Shown piece after piece: positions 45,927-54,715 of a stretch of DNA of 64,000 nt. Positions within the stretch are counted from its first letter, which is position 1. Each line of letters starts with the position of its first letter. The notes under the pieces were generated by a model. The model had not been told where the DNA came from and did no database searches. It was given only the letters and a program-made list of their open reading frames with translations. The DNA comes from SZUA-430 sp040080835 (GTDB lineage Bacteria > Pseudomonadota > Alphaproteobacteria > Micropepsales > Micropepsaceae). The DNA lies in contig JBEBHP010000014.1 of NCBI GenBank assembly GCA_040080835.1, positions 50,438 to 114,437 on the forward strand, written 5' to 3'. Made by a program: the position numbers and the translations under genes.

Positions 45927-46747
45927 CAGCTTTCCTCCTTGAGTGGCCGGATCGTATGCGCGTGGTTCAAGGGCCCATGACCTGACCCAAGTCGCGGCGC
46001 CGTCTGAATCGCGACCAGCACATAGTCGCGCGCTCGTGTGATGGAATCAATCGAACTCATGCCCTGCGCAAGTCCAGTTGCAATGGCCGATGAGAGTGTG
46101 CACCCGGTGCCATGCGTGTGCCTTGTTGCAACACGCGTCGAATGCCACTCATGCGTGCCTTCAGGACCGAGATAGACATCGAAGATATCGTCGCCTGCAA
46201 GATGACCGCCCTTCACGAGAACGGCCTTTGCACCGAGCGCGCGAATGAGGCGCGCGGCGTCCATCATTTCGTTTCGCGTGCTGATCGACTTGTCGATCAG
46301 GACTTCTGCTTCAGGAAGGTTCGGCGTGATGATCGTGGCCAACGGCAGCAATAACGTTCGAAGCGCGTCGACAGCCTCGCTTGCCAGCAGAGATGCGCCG
46401 CCCTTTGCCACCATGACGGGATCAACCACAAGGGGCACTTGTGGCCAGTGCTTCAGTTCGCTCGCGACGGACTCAATCACGGTGCCGGTCGACAGCATCC
46501 CGGTCTTGATTGCGTCGGCGCCGATGTCGTTGAGCACCGAGTTGATCTGGGCTGAAATGACGGCTGCCGAAATTGCGTCAACGCCATGCACACCGAGCGT
46601 GTTCTGGACTGTGATCGCGGTGATGGCGGTCGACGCATAGGCGCCGAGTGCCGTGATGGTCTTGATGTCTGCCTGAATGCCGGCGCCGCCGCCGGAGTCA
46701 GATCCAGCGATGGATAGCACGCGGCCGCGCATGAGTGTCGGTTGCAT
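45926..46747 (-). CDS. thiD: Hydroxymethylpyrimidine/phosphomethylpyrimidine kinase
   Basis: 273 aa. The ribokinase-like start LSIAGSDSGGGAGIQADIKT and the later THGTGCTLSSAIATGLA (catalytic Asp/Gly loop variant) are diagnostic. It phosphorylates HMP and HMP-P for thiamine synthesis. The rest of the thi pathway is not here, and no TPP-riboswitch-like element was seen in the 60-bp spacer to glmM. Confidence 0.95.
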   Translation of the reverse strand: MQPTLMRGRVLSIAGSDSGGGAGIQADIKTITALGAYASTAITAITVQNTLGVHGVDAISAAVISAQINSVLNDIGADAIKTGMLSTGTVIESVASELKHWPQVPLVVDPVMVAKGGASLLASEAVDALRTLLLPLATIITPNLPEAEVLIDKSISTRNEMMDAARLIRALGAKAVLVKGGHLAGDDIFDVYLGPEGTHEWHSTRVATRHTHGTGCTLSSAIATGLAQGMSSIDSITRARDYVLVAIQTAPRLGSGHGPLNHAHTIRPLKEES

Positions 46748-46807
46748 GCAAGCAGTTTAATCCACTGCCGCCAATTTCAGAAGTGGCTGCAGGACGCTGA
46801 CTGATTG

Positions 46808-48157
46808 TTACGCGACGCAGGCCTTTTCAATAACTTTCACAATGTCGCCGACGACGGTCTTTATCAATTTCTCGTTGTCACACTCACCCATCACGCGGAT
46901 CAGCGGTTCAGTGCCTGATTTGCGAATGAGCAAACGGCCCGTTTTTCCCAAGCGTGCTTCGCCGTCCTGGATGGCGCTTGCCACTTCCTGGTTCTCAAGC
47001 GGCTTTGCGCCAGGACGGAAGCGTACGTTCTTCAGAATTTGCGGCATGGGTTCGAACAGATGTGCGGCTTCGCTGGCGGTCTTGCCGGACTCTGCGATCA
47101 CTGCCAGCACCTGCAAGGCTGCAATCAGGCCGTCGCCTGTTGTCGAGAAATCGCTGAGTACCACGTGACCGGACTGCTCTCCGCCGACATTGTATCCTTT
47201 CTCGCGCATATGCTCGACGACATAGCGGTCGCCCACTGCCGTGCGTGCGAGTTTGAGGTTCATCGCGTTCAGGTAACGCTCGAGGCTGAGATTGGACATC
47301 ACTGTCGCCACAATCCCTCCGCCCTGAAGCGTTCCTGCCTTTGTCCACGACCGCGCGATCAAGGCGAGGATCTGGTCGCCATCAATGATTCGACCCTTCT
47401 CATCAGAGATGACAACGCGGTCGGCATCGCCGTCGAGGGAAATCCCCAAATCAGCCCTGCTGTCCTTCACGCGGTTGCACATCATCGCCGGCGCCGTCGA
47501 CCCGCAGTCGCGGTTGATGTTGAAGCCGTTCGGTTCCACACCCATCTTCACAACATCGGCGCCGAGCTCCCACAAGACTTCCGGCGCGACGCGGTAGGCG
47601 GCGCCGTTCGCGCAGTCCACCACGACGCGCAGGCCATCGAGTCGCAGGTTCTTGGGGAATGTTCGCTTTGCAAATTCGATGTAGCGCGCCTGTGCATCAT
47701 CAATGCGCTTGGCACGGCCCAGCTTGTGCGGCTCAGCCAGACCGTCCTGCAGGCTGCCATCCATCAATTCCTCGATTTCCGTTTCGACCTGGTCTGACAG
47801 CTTGTAACCATCCGGACCGAAGAGCTTGATGCCGTTGTCTTCGTAAAGATTGTGCGAGGCCGAGATCATCACGCCAAGGTCAGCACGCAGCGAGCGTGTC
47901 AGCATCGCAACGGCTGGCGTCGGCAGCGGGCCAAACTGAAACACGTCCATGCCGACAGACGTGAAGCCCGCGACGAGCGCCGTCTCGATCATATAGCCCG
48001 ACAGGCGCGTGTCCTTGCCGATCACGACGCGGTGGCGGTGCTCGCCGCGCGTGAAGTAACGGCCAGCCGCCATGCCCACGCGCAGTGCGGTCTCTGCCGT
48101 CATCGTTGCATTCGCCTTGCCGCGAATGCCATCGGTGCCAAAGTATTTGCGGCTCAT
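46808..48157 (-). CDS. glmM: Phosphoglucosamine mutase
   Basis: 449 aa from the ATG at 48157 (MSRKYFGTDGIRGKAN). The phosphorylated serine is S101 in MISASHNLYEDNGIK, the metal loop is SLDGDADRVV, and RKSGTEPLIRVMGE binds the phosphate. It makes GlcN-1-P from GlcN-6-P for UDP-GlcNAc. It follows folP by 101 bp, the order also seen in E. coli. The open frame to 48247 is discarded. Confidence 0.97.
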   Translation of the reverse strand: MSRKYFGTDGIRGKANATMTAETALRVGMAAGRYFTRGEHRHRVVIGKDTRLSGYMIETALVAGFTSVGMDVFQFGPLPTPAVAMLTRSLRADLGVMISASHNLYEDNGIKLFGPDGYKLSDQVETEIEELMDGSLQDGLAEPHKLGRAKRIDDAQARYIEFAKRTFPKNLRLDGLRVVVDCANGAAYRVAPEVLWELGADVVKMGVEPNGFNINRDCGSTAPAMMCNRVKDSRADLGISLDGDADRVVISDEKGRIIDGDQILALIARSWTKAGTLQGGGIVATVMSNLSLERYLNAMNLKLARTAVGDRYVVEHMREKGYNVGGEQSGHVVLSDFSTTGDGLIAALQVLAVIAESGKTASEAAHLFEPMPQILKNVRFRPGAKPLENQEVASAIQDGEARLGKTGRLLIRKSGTEPLIRVMGECDNEKLIKTVVGDIVKVIEKACVA

Positions 48158-48258
48158 TTTATGCCCCAACCCGAGAATTTCGGTGCTTGTTGTTGGGTCC
48201 AGATCTAGCACGATTTGCTGAAGAATGGGGAAAGCAAAGCCTACCAATTAACAAGGCT

Positions 48259-49068
48259 TTAAGCGGCGTTCAGTGGGACCCAGACGTCGAGCGCGTGTTT
48301 CAGGGCTGTAACATCGTGAGTGCGGATAATGTCTGCACCGCGGGATGTCGCGAACAGTTCCGCAGACAGCGTTGCCGGTCCCGATGCGCTGACCCCCACA
48401 CCAGCCATTTTCCGGATGAACGACTTGCGGCTGACAGAAATCATTAAAGGAAGGTTATAGCGATCCTTCAGTCGCTTGAGGGATCTCAGGACCGTCAACG
48501 AAACTTCGGGATCCTTGCCCAGGAAGTGACCCATGCCTGGATCGAGCACGATCCTGTTCCGGTCTATGCCGGCCATTGTCATGGCGGACAGCCGAGCGTC
48601 AAAGTACTTGAACAGGATATCGAAGATCGCTGCAGGATCGGTGTCCGTGTACTGAGCAACTCCCCTGCCCGAAATGTTGTGCATCACGATGAGTCTGGCT
48701 GGCGACGTGGCCAGACGGCTGTAGATGGCAGGATCTGGAAAGCCCTGGATGTCATTCAGCCAGCCGACGCCCTGGGTCAACGCCCAGGCCTGCGTTTCCG
48801 GCGCAAAGGTGTCGATGGAGATCATGCGCCGGTCGATGTCTGCGGCCAGCAAAGGCGCCAGGCGCCTGATCTCTTCCTCGGGCGGTACGTATTCCGCCGT
48901 GGGGTTTGATGCCGCGGCGCCAACGTCGAGAACATCGGCGCCGCCCGCAAGAAGGTTGCGGGCGTGCGCAACGGCCTTGTCAGGCGCCAGGTACTTTCCG
49001 CCATCCGAGAAGGAATCCGACGTGATGTTGACGATTCCGAATACCTGGGGACGGACGGCCGTGTTCAT
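48259..49068 (-). CDS. folP: Dihydropteroate synthase of the Sul-like type
   Basis: 269 aa. It joins p-aminobenzoate to the pterin diphosphate. GIVNITSDSFSDGG (N14) and SVSRKS (K215) mark DHPS, and R249 and H251 sit in IIRTHD. Unlike ordinary DHPS (DIGGESTRPG), the second loop reads DVGAAASNPTAE; VGWLNDIQGFPDPAIY and LDPGMGHFLG follow. All three resemble Sul1/Sul2 as I recall them, and DPGMGHFLGKDPE appears two residues longer than E. coli DHPS. The setting (ftsH upstream, glmM downstream) is that of a housekeeping folP. Its ATG directly follows the stop of the small secreted protein gene. Confidence 0.95.
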   Translation of the reverse strand: MNTAVRPQVFGIVNITSDSFSDGGKYLAPDKAVAHARNLLAGGADVLDVGAAASNPTAEYVPPEEEIRRLAPLLAADIDRRMISIDTFAPETQAWALTQGVGWLNDIQGFPDPAIYSRLATSPARLIVMHNISGRGVAQYTDTDPAAIFDILFKYFDARLSAMTMAGIDRNRIVLDPGMGHFLGKDPEVSLTVLRSLKRLKDRYNLPLMISVSRKSFIRKMAGVGVSASGPATLSAELFATSRGADIIRTHDVTALKHALDVWVPLNAA

Positions 49069-49467
49069 TCACTCACATTCCAATGCAGGCGAACCAATGA
49101 TCTCGCCCCTGTCATCGATGAGACCGCTGAGCCTGCACTGCTTGACGTCGCCCGGAACCTGCGCCTTGAAGGTCTGTTCGGTGCCATGGTAGCGGCATAC
49201 CATGTAGATCGGACGATCAGGTGCGCGCGTAAACTGCCAGCGCTGTTCCAGTATTTTCTGGTTTGGACCATCGTCCGGCGCAAGATCAGCCATTTCTGCC
49301 GGATCACCGTCGAAGAACGAGACGTATCTGAATTTGAACGATTGCGGCTGCCCGCCGGAGGTCAGATCGCTTTCGATCGTGTCCGGGCAGGTCAAAGACT
49401 GAGCGTTCGCGCCCGAAGTGAGTGCGAGTGACGAAGCCACAAACGCGACTGGTATCCAGAGTTTCAT
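49069..49467 (-). CDS. Small secreted protein, possibly STY0301-like
   Basis: 132 aa from the ATG at 49467, which starts a signal peptide (MKLWIPVAFVASSLALTSG). Four cysteines in the mature part (SLTCPDTI, MVCRYHG, VKQCRLSG, ALECE) suggest disulfides. The Cys-Pro start and the MVCRYHGTEQ stretch recall STY0301-type periplasmic proteins; this is a weak resemblance. The stop (TGA) abuts the folP ATG, so translation is probably coupled. It sits between ftsH and folP, an unusual insertion. Function unknown. Confidence 0.7.
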   Translation of the reverse strand: MKLWIPVAFVASSLALTSGANAQSLTCPDTIESDLTSGGQPQSFKFRYVSFFDGDPAEMADLAPDDGPNQKILEQRWQFTRAPDRPIYMVCRYHGTEQTFKAQVPGDVKQCRLSGLIDDRGEIIGSPALECE

Positions 49468-49521
49468 TCCGACCCCCAAGTGAATTGCGGGCAGATTGAA
49501 CATGAGACAGACACAAATTCA

Positions 49522-49550
49522 AAGCCCCCGAATTTTTCGTTCGGGGGCTT
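49522..49550 (-). terminator. Intrinsic terminator downstream of ftsH
   Basis: AAGCCCCCGAA (49522-49532) and TTCGGGGGCTT (49540-49550) pair perfectly around a seven-base loop. It begins eight bases beyond the ftsH stop on the minus strand and is followed by a T-rich stretch. Confidence 0.82.
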
Positions 49551-49558
49551 GAAAATTT

Positions 49559-51502
49559 CTACGGACTTGGGTGCGGCTCGGGGTTAAGTCCGGTGTCGGG
49601 ACCGCGCGGGCGGCCCGACGACGGTACCGATGAAGGCGGGGTCGATTGCGCCGGAGGCTCGTCCGCAGACACGCGCACAATTTTTTCACCGCGGATCAGA
49701 CCCAGGATCTCATCGCCCGAAAGGGTTTCGTACTCCAGCAGCGCCTTCGCAACCACATGCAGGTCATCGATACGCTCGGTCAGAATTCTGCGCGCCTTTT
49801 CGTAGGCCTCTTCGACCAGACGCTTCACTTCCTCGTCAATGATCTGAGCTGTCGCTTCGGAAATATTTTGTGTGCGGCTTACCGAATGACCGAGGAATAC
49901 TTCCTCTTCGTTTTGCGCGTAGAGAAGTGGGCCAAGCTTCTCGCTCATGCCCCACTTGGTGACCATGCTGCGGGCAAGGCCCGTCGCCATCTGGATGTCA
50001 CCTGACGCGCCGGACGTTACCTTGTCGTAGCCCAGGATGATTTCTTCTGCGACACGCCCGCCCATTGCGACCGCGAGGTTCGCATACATCTTGTCGCGCG
50101 CGTAGGAATAGCTGTCCCGCTCCGGCAGGCGCATCACCATACCCAGCGCGCGGCCGCGCGGGATGATCGTTGCCTTGTGAACCGGATCAGATGCCGGGCA
50201 ATGCAGGGCGACCAGCGCATGGCCACCTTCGTGATAGGCGGTTTTGCGCTTTTCCTCATCGTCGATCACCATCGAACGCCGCTCGGCACCCATCATGACC
50301 TTGTCTTTTGCTTCCTCGAACTCGCGCTGGGTGACCATGCGCTTGTTGCGGCGCGCCGCCAAAAGGGCTGCCTCGTTCACAAGATTGGCAAGATCAGCGC
50401 CGGAGAAGCCTGGCGTACCACGCGCAATCACGTTCGGGTTGACGTCAGGTGCAACTGGCACCTTTTTCATATGCACCTTGAGAATCTTCTCGCGGCCAGT
50501 GATGTCAGGATTTGGCACCACGACCTGGCGGTCGAAGCGGCCCGGACGCAACAATGCGGGGTCCAGAACGTCAGGGCGGTTGGTTGCTGCGATCAGGATG
50601 ACGCCTTCATTGGTTTCAAAGCCGTCCATCTCGACCAGCAACTGGTTCAATGTCTGCTCGCGCTCGTCATTTCCGCCGCCGAGGCCTGCGCCACGGTGAC
50701 GTCCGACAGCGTCGATTTCGTCAATGAAGATGATGCAAGGCGCGTTCTTCTTGGCCTGTTCGAACATGTCGCGGACGCGGCTTGCGCCGACGCCAACGAA
50801 CATTTCGACGAAGTCGGAACCCGAGATCGTAAAGAACGGCACGTTCGCTTCGCCAGCGATAGCACGCGCGAGCAGCGTCTTGCCGGTGCCCGGAGGCCCC
50901 ACGAGCAATGCGCCCTTCGGGATCTTGCCGCCGAGGCGCTGGTACTTTTGCGGATCGCGCAGAAACTCAACAATCTCCTGCAAGTCGTCCTTGGCTTCAT
51001 CGATGCCAGCGACGTCTTCAAACGTGACGCGTCCATGACGCTCGGTCAGGAGCTTGGCGCGGCTCTTGCCGAAGCCCATCGCCCTGCCACTGCCCGACTG
51101 CATCTGGCGCATGAAGAATATCCAGACTGCCACCAGCAACAGCATCGGGAACCAGTTGACGAGCACAGAGAACAGTGACGTTTCCTCGCCATCGTTCTCG
51201 TCAATCTTTACCGTCACCTGTTTCGAGTTGATCAGATCATTGGAAATCGAACCGGAGTCTTTTGGCGCGGTCGAGGAAAATTCCTTGCCACTGTCGCGGT
51301 ACTTACCGGTGACCTTGTTGCCGTGAAAGGTGATCTGGTCGATCTTGCCGGCCTTGGCATCGTCGACGACCTGGGAAATCGGCAATGAAGCGGGTTCAGA
51401 CTTCGGGGCGCGATCAGACAGCAAATTGACGAGCGCCAGCACCAGCAACCCGATGATGATCCACACAACCACATTTCGAAGATTATTCTGATTTCCGAGC
51501 AT
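49559..51502 (-). CDS. ftsH: ATP-dependent zinc metalloprotease FtsH
   Basis: 647 aa. Two membrane segments (about 11-28 and 111-130) flank a periplasmic domain. The AAA module has Walker A GPPGTGKT (202-209), Walker B IIFIDEID and the SRH TNRPDVLDPALLRPGRFD. The protease site is HEGGH (H424). It degrades membrane and regulatory proteins, including LpxC and sigma-32 in E. coli. The Pro-rich C-terminus is typical. It lies upstream of the small secreted gene and folP, separated by a terminator. Confidence 0.98.
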   Translation of the reverse strand: MLGNQNNLRNVVVWIIIGLLVLALVNLLSDRAPKSEPASLPISQVVDDAKAGKIDQITFHGNKVTGKYRDSGKEFSSTAPKDSGSISNDLINSKQVTVKIDENDGEETSLFSVLVNWFPMLLLVAVWIFFMRQMQSGSGRAMGFGKSRAKLLTERHGRVTFEDVAGIDEAKDDLQEIVEFLRDPQKYQRLGGKIPKGALLVGPPGTGKTLLARAIAGEANVPFFTISGSDFVEMFVGVGASRVRDMFEQAKKNAPCIIFIDEIDAVGRHRGAGLGGGNDEREQTLNQLLVEMDGFETNEGVILIAATNRPDVLDPALLRPGRFDRQVVVPNPDITGREKILKVHMKKVPVAPDVNPNVIARGTPGFSGADLANLVNEAALLAARRNKRMVTQREFEEAKDKVMMGAERRSMVIDDEEKRKTAYHEGGHALVALHCPASDPVHKATIIPRGRALGMVMRLPERDSYSYARDKMYANLAVAMGGRVAEEIILGYDKVTSGASGDIQMATGLARSMVTKWGMSEKLGPLLYAQNEEEVFLGHSVSRTQNISEATAQIIDEEVKRLVEEAYEKARRILTERIDDLHVVAKALLEYETLSGDEILGLIRGEKIVRVSADEPPAQSTPPSSVPSSGRPRGPDTGLNPEPHPSP

Positions 51503-51656
51503 TTGAATCCACTATCGGGTTTGACAGAAACGTGAGAATTGGTCGGAACGAAGCCGAACTACTGAGATAGGTGCGGCGAGCCGATTTCGCCAGTGCAAAC
51601 TTAGCAAGCTTAGGTTCACAGGATATTGCTTTGCCGCAATTCTGCTGACGGGTCGC

Positions 51657-53066
51657 CTAATTCGGCCAATTCCGCGGTGTGGTCGAGCCTAAAAACCGGG
51701 CAAATGCGTGCAGCCCGTCATGAAAATTCAGCAACGGGGCCGACAGCATCCGGTCTCCAAGCCAGATTGCCGGCAAAGATCGCGCAATCCGGTTGGGTTC
51801 AAGTGGCGGCATGGAGGCGGAACTGACAATTTGTTGCAGCCCTTCCAGCCCAAGGGCCTTCACCTGAAATGGCCCCCGCTTTTCTCCAACCGGCATCGAG
51901 ACTTCAAACCGCTGGTCCCATATGCATGTCTCACCCGGCTGAAGCTGCACTGTCGGCGCCTCTACCAGCAACACTTCCTCCTCGCGGGCAATCAGGACCG
52001 TCCCGGGCGAGCGCCTGGCAAGGCGACAGCCATTCAGTGTGCGCCCCCGCACCGTGCCATGCTCATCCAGTAGCCACGCCAGGAGCTGCTCTGTCTGTTC
52101 AAACTCGGGTGGGTAGGCGGTGCCTCCGATCATTTGCAGCAGACGGGCGGTGGCACGCAGAGCAATCTCGGCGCTGGCCAACTTCAATTCACCCACCTCG
52201 ATGATCGCATAGCCCCAGGGTTCGATGCGGCTGGCTCTTGCCAAGAGTGTGGTTGTTTCAGACCTGATCACCTCGTTTGCGCGGCGCAGGTGTCCAATCG
52301 CCGAGGCGATTTTCTCCGGTGTCAGTCCAGCTTGTGTCAATGCGGGTGCCAGTGCACGAATCCTTGTTCGCTGAAAGCGCATGTTGCTGTTGCCTGGGTC
52401 TTCGATCCACGCCTGGCCCCTGATGCGGAGCGTGGCAACCAGCCGGTCGTGCCTGAATAAAAGCAAGGGCCGCACCAAACCGAGCGACGAGAACGCAGGA
52501 AAGGGGAACGGCGCCAGCGGTGCCATGCCAGTCAATCCTTCCAGACCGGTTCCACGCGCGAGCCTGCTCAGGAATGTCTCTGCCTGGTCATCCAGTGTGT
52601 GACCTGTGAGCAGTGATTTCAAACCTTTCGCACGCATCCAGTTGCCAATCAGGCCGTAGCGGGCTTCGCGGGCCTGCGCCTGGATGTTCGAAGTCTTTCG
52701 CGCCGAGTCCCATCTCAGCACCGTGTGCGACACACCAAGCCGTGAGGCCCAGTCTGACACCTGCAGCGCTTCTGCAGCGGAATCATCGCGCAGGCCGTGA
52801 TCAACGGTGACCGCAGACGGTGCAGGCGCGCCGCAGGCAGTGCACCAGTCGCTCGCGAGCAGCATGAGCGACATTGAATCTGCACCGCCGGATACCGCGA
52901 TGGCGAAGGGCGCCACTGGTTGCAGCTGCGCGAATGCGGCTTGAAATTCTGCTGCGCTGACCGGGGGCGCGTTCAGACTTCTAACTGCACTTTGCTTCGG
53001 CGGCGCGCTTGGCGGCGCGATCGAGCGTTGTCTTGCTGGCGTTCGGAAATCGGGTCTTGATCGCAC
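51657..53066 (-). CDS. tilS: tRNA(Ile)-lysidine synthetase (start uncertain)
   Basis: Up to 469 aa. The PP-loop ATPase motif AVSGGADSMSLM and GHTLDDQAETFLSRLARGTG identify TilS, which converts C34 of tRNA-Ile(CAU) to lysidine. Family-like sequence begins near VSAAEFQAAF (residue 36). The listed start, GTG at 53066, overlaps ybgF by 86 bases. Between the ybgF stop (52981) and the PP-loop the only in-frame canonical start is GTG 52916, only a few residues before the loop. A CTG or other rare start near 52970 is possible. Confidence 0.9.
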   Translation of the reverse strand: MRSRPDFRTPARQRSIAPPSAPPKQSAVRSLNAPPVSAAEFQAAFAQLQPVAPFAIAVSGGADSMSLMLLASDWCTACGAPAPSAVTVDHGLRDDSAAEALQVSDWASRLGVSHTVLRWDSARKTSNIQAQAREARYGLIGNWMRAKGLKSLLTGHTLDDQAETFLSRLARGTGLEGLTGMAPLAPFPFPAFSSLGLVRPLLLFRHDRLVATLRIRGQAWIEDPGNSNMRFQRTRIRALAPALTQAGLTPEKIASAIGHLRRANEVIRSETTTLLARASRIEPWGYAIIEVGELKLASAEIALRATARLLQMIGGTAYPPEFEQTEQLLAWLLDEHGTVRGRTLNGCRLARRSPGTVLIAREEEVLLVEAPTVQLQPGETCIWDQRFEVSMPVGEKRGPFQVKALGLEGLQQIVSSASMPPLEPNRIARSLPAIWLGDRMLSAPLLNFHDGLHAFARFLGSTTPRNWPN

Positions 53067-53898
53067 CCAGCGTGGTGCACGCTTCCTTCTTCTGACCGAG
53101 CTCCATCAGGGACAGGCCCAGTTTCAGCATCGCGTCAGGGGCCTTTGCGGTCCTGGAAAAACGCTTCACGACGTCTGCGAATGAACCGGCTGCAGCCTTG
53201 TAGTCCTTTTGCGTGAACGAGATTTCTCCTACCCAGTATTGTGCGGGCCCTGCAAGTTCGTCCTTTGGGTTGGTCGCGACAAACGACCTGAACGCGGATT
53301 GTGCTTCCGGATATTGCGCGCGCGACAAAAGTTCCATTGCGGCGTCGTATTGCTGTCGCGGGGTGAGCGTTGCCGATGGAGCATCGGCCATATCCGAAGA
53401 CGGAAGCGATCCCAGTGTTCCGCCCTGGCGACCTGCAAGGGTGCTGCCGGCATTGGCGTCCGGCGCTGACTTCTGCGGTCTTTGAGCGGCAGCTGCACTG
53501 GCCGGGGGCGCAGCGATTGCGGCGACTGGTGCCCCACCTTCGAGCGCGCCCAGCCTGAAATTCGTTTCCTTGCGGGAAAGCTCGAGCTGTTCGTTCAGCT
53601 GCTTGATCTGGAAGGCCATGGTTTCGACCTGACCGCGAATGTCGCGCAGCGATTCCTCGAGGTCGTTGAGGCGTGCGCCATTTGCCGAGGGAGAACTGGG
53701 TACGCCGCCCGTGTGTCCGGGTGTCGGCGCAGGGGGGTTGCCCTTGTAGACTTCATACTGAAGCTCCCTGAGGTCGCGTTCAACACGGTCAAGCTTGTCG
53801 GAAAGATCGCCGACATCTTCGGCTCGGGTGACAGGCGCCAGCATGATTGCGTTCAGCCACATAAAGGCGGCGATCGCCGGGAAACGCATGGTTTTCAT
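52981..53898 (-). CDS. ybgF: Tol-Pal system protein YbgF (CpoB)
   Basis: 305 aa from the ATG at 53898, with GGAG nine bases upstream. A signal peptide, an N-terminal coiled coil (DLSDKLDRVERDLRELQYEV and a second around 65-100), an Ala/Pro-rich linker and three TPR repeats (about 180-300) give the CpoB layout. CpoB links outer-membrane constriction with peptidoglycan synthesis. It closes the tol-pal cluster and overlaps or abuts tilS. Confidence 0.94.
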   Translation of the reverse strand: MKTMRFPAIAAFMWLNAIMLAPVTRAEDVGDLSDKLDRVERDLRELQYEVYKGNPPAPTPGHTGGVPSSPSANGARLNDLEESLRDIRGQVETMAFQIKQLNEQLELSRKETNFRLGALEGGAPVAAIAAPPASAAAAQRPQKSAPDANAGSTLAGRQGGTLGSLPSSDMADAPSATLTPRQQYDAAMELLSRAQYPEAQSAFRSFVATNPKDELAGPAQYWVGEISFTQKDYKAAAGSFADVVKRFSRTAKAPDAMLKLGLSLMELGQKKEACTTLGAIKTRFPNASKTTLDRAAKRAAEAKCS

Positions 53899-54005
53899 CT
53901 GGAGAGACTCCACTCAAATTCAGGACGCAGGCGGCACTGCCGCTGCGTCACGGCAAATGTCCCCAATTGAATGACGAAATTGAGGCAGTCAGCAGAAAAT
54001 TAAAA

Positions 54006-54023
54006 GGGGGGCTTTCGCCCCCC
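54006..54023 (-). terminator. Intrinsic terminator after pal
   Basis: GGGGGGC (54006-54012) and GCCCCCC (54017-54023) form a GC-only stem with a TTTC loop. On the minus strand a T-rich run (TTTTAATTTT) follows, 27 bases beyond the pal stop. Confidence 0.85.
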
Positions 54024-54049
54024 GATCAAAAATAGCGGTATTGCGTGGC

Positions 54050-54556
54050 TTATGAGCCTGCGCCAGCCGAGATCACGGAGTATCCGCGGCGATTTTGCTG
54101 CCAACAGCTTTCGTCGGACTCTGCGCAGATTGGACGTTCCTTGCCATAAGATTTGGACTGCAGACGCGCGGCATCCACACCCAGGCTGACCAGGAATTCC
54201 TTGACCGCGTAGGCCCGGCGATCACCGAGGGCGAGATTGTACTCACGCGTCCCGCGCTCATCACAATGACCTTCCACCATCAGCTTGACGGTCGGGTACT
54301 TCTGCAGCCACGCAGCCTGCTTCTGCAGCACGCCCTGGGCATCGGCACGAATTGTGTGCTGGTCGACGTCGAAAAACACTGTGTCACCGACATTCACGCG
54401 AAAGTCATCCGCTGAACCTGGCTTGATCGATGATCCAGTAGGCTGCGCAGTCGAAACTGACGGCGCTTCAGGTGCCGGCGTGGACGAGCACGCAGCGAGG
54501 CCTCCAAGCAAAACCACCATGCACGCAATTTTTAGCGAACCAGCCACTCGCGACAT
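54050..54556 (-). CDS. pal: Peptidoglycan-associated lipoprotein Pal
   Basis: 168 aa. The lipobox LAAC (C23) follows a short signal peptide. The OmpA-like domain has VFFDVDQHTIRADAQ and VEGHCDERGTREYNLALGDRRAYAVKEFL, which bind meso-diaminopimelate. Pal ties the outer membrane to peptidoglycan and TolB. It sits between tolB and ybgF, with 159 bp after tolB. Confidence 0.97.
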   Translation of the reverse strand: MSRVAGSLKIACMVVLLGGLAACSSTPAPEAPSVSTAQPTGSSIKPGSADDFRVNVGDTVFFDVDQHTIRADAQGVLQKQAAWLQKYPTVKLMVEGHCDERGTREYNLALGDRRAYAVKEFLVSLGVDAARLQSKSYGKERPICAESDESCWQQNRRGYSVISAGAGS

Positions 54557-54715
54557 TCCCAGAACTCCTTCGCTGCTCGATTTCAGCTTCTTTGTAGTCT
54601 TGCAAGGTTACACTTTGATCTCACGGGGTCCGTATTAGCAAGGGGACACCAAACGGAACCGCCAAGAAACTTATTCCTAACCGCCAATTAATTTCCGTGA
54701 TGGTTATCGCACTCT

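Noticed and set aside
45105..46747. Phenazine or thiamine biosynthetic cluster
   Set aside because: PhzF and ThiD stand alone; no other phz or thi genes and no TPP riboswitch-like sequence were seen.
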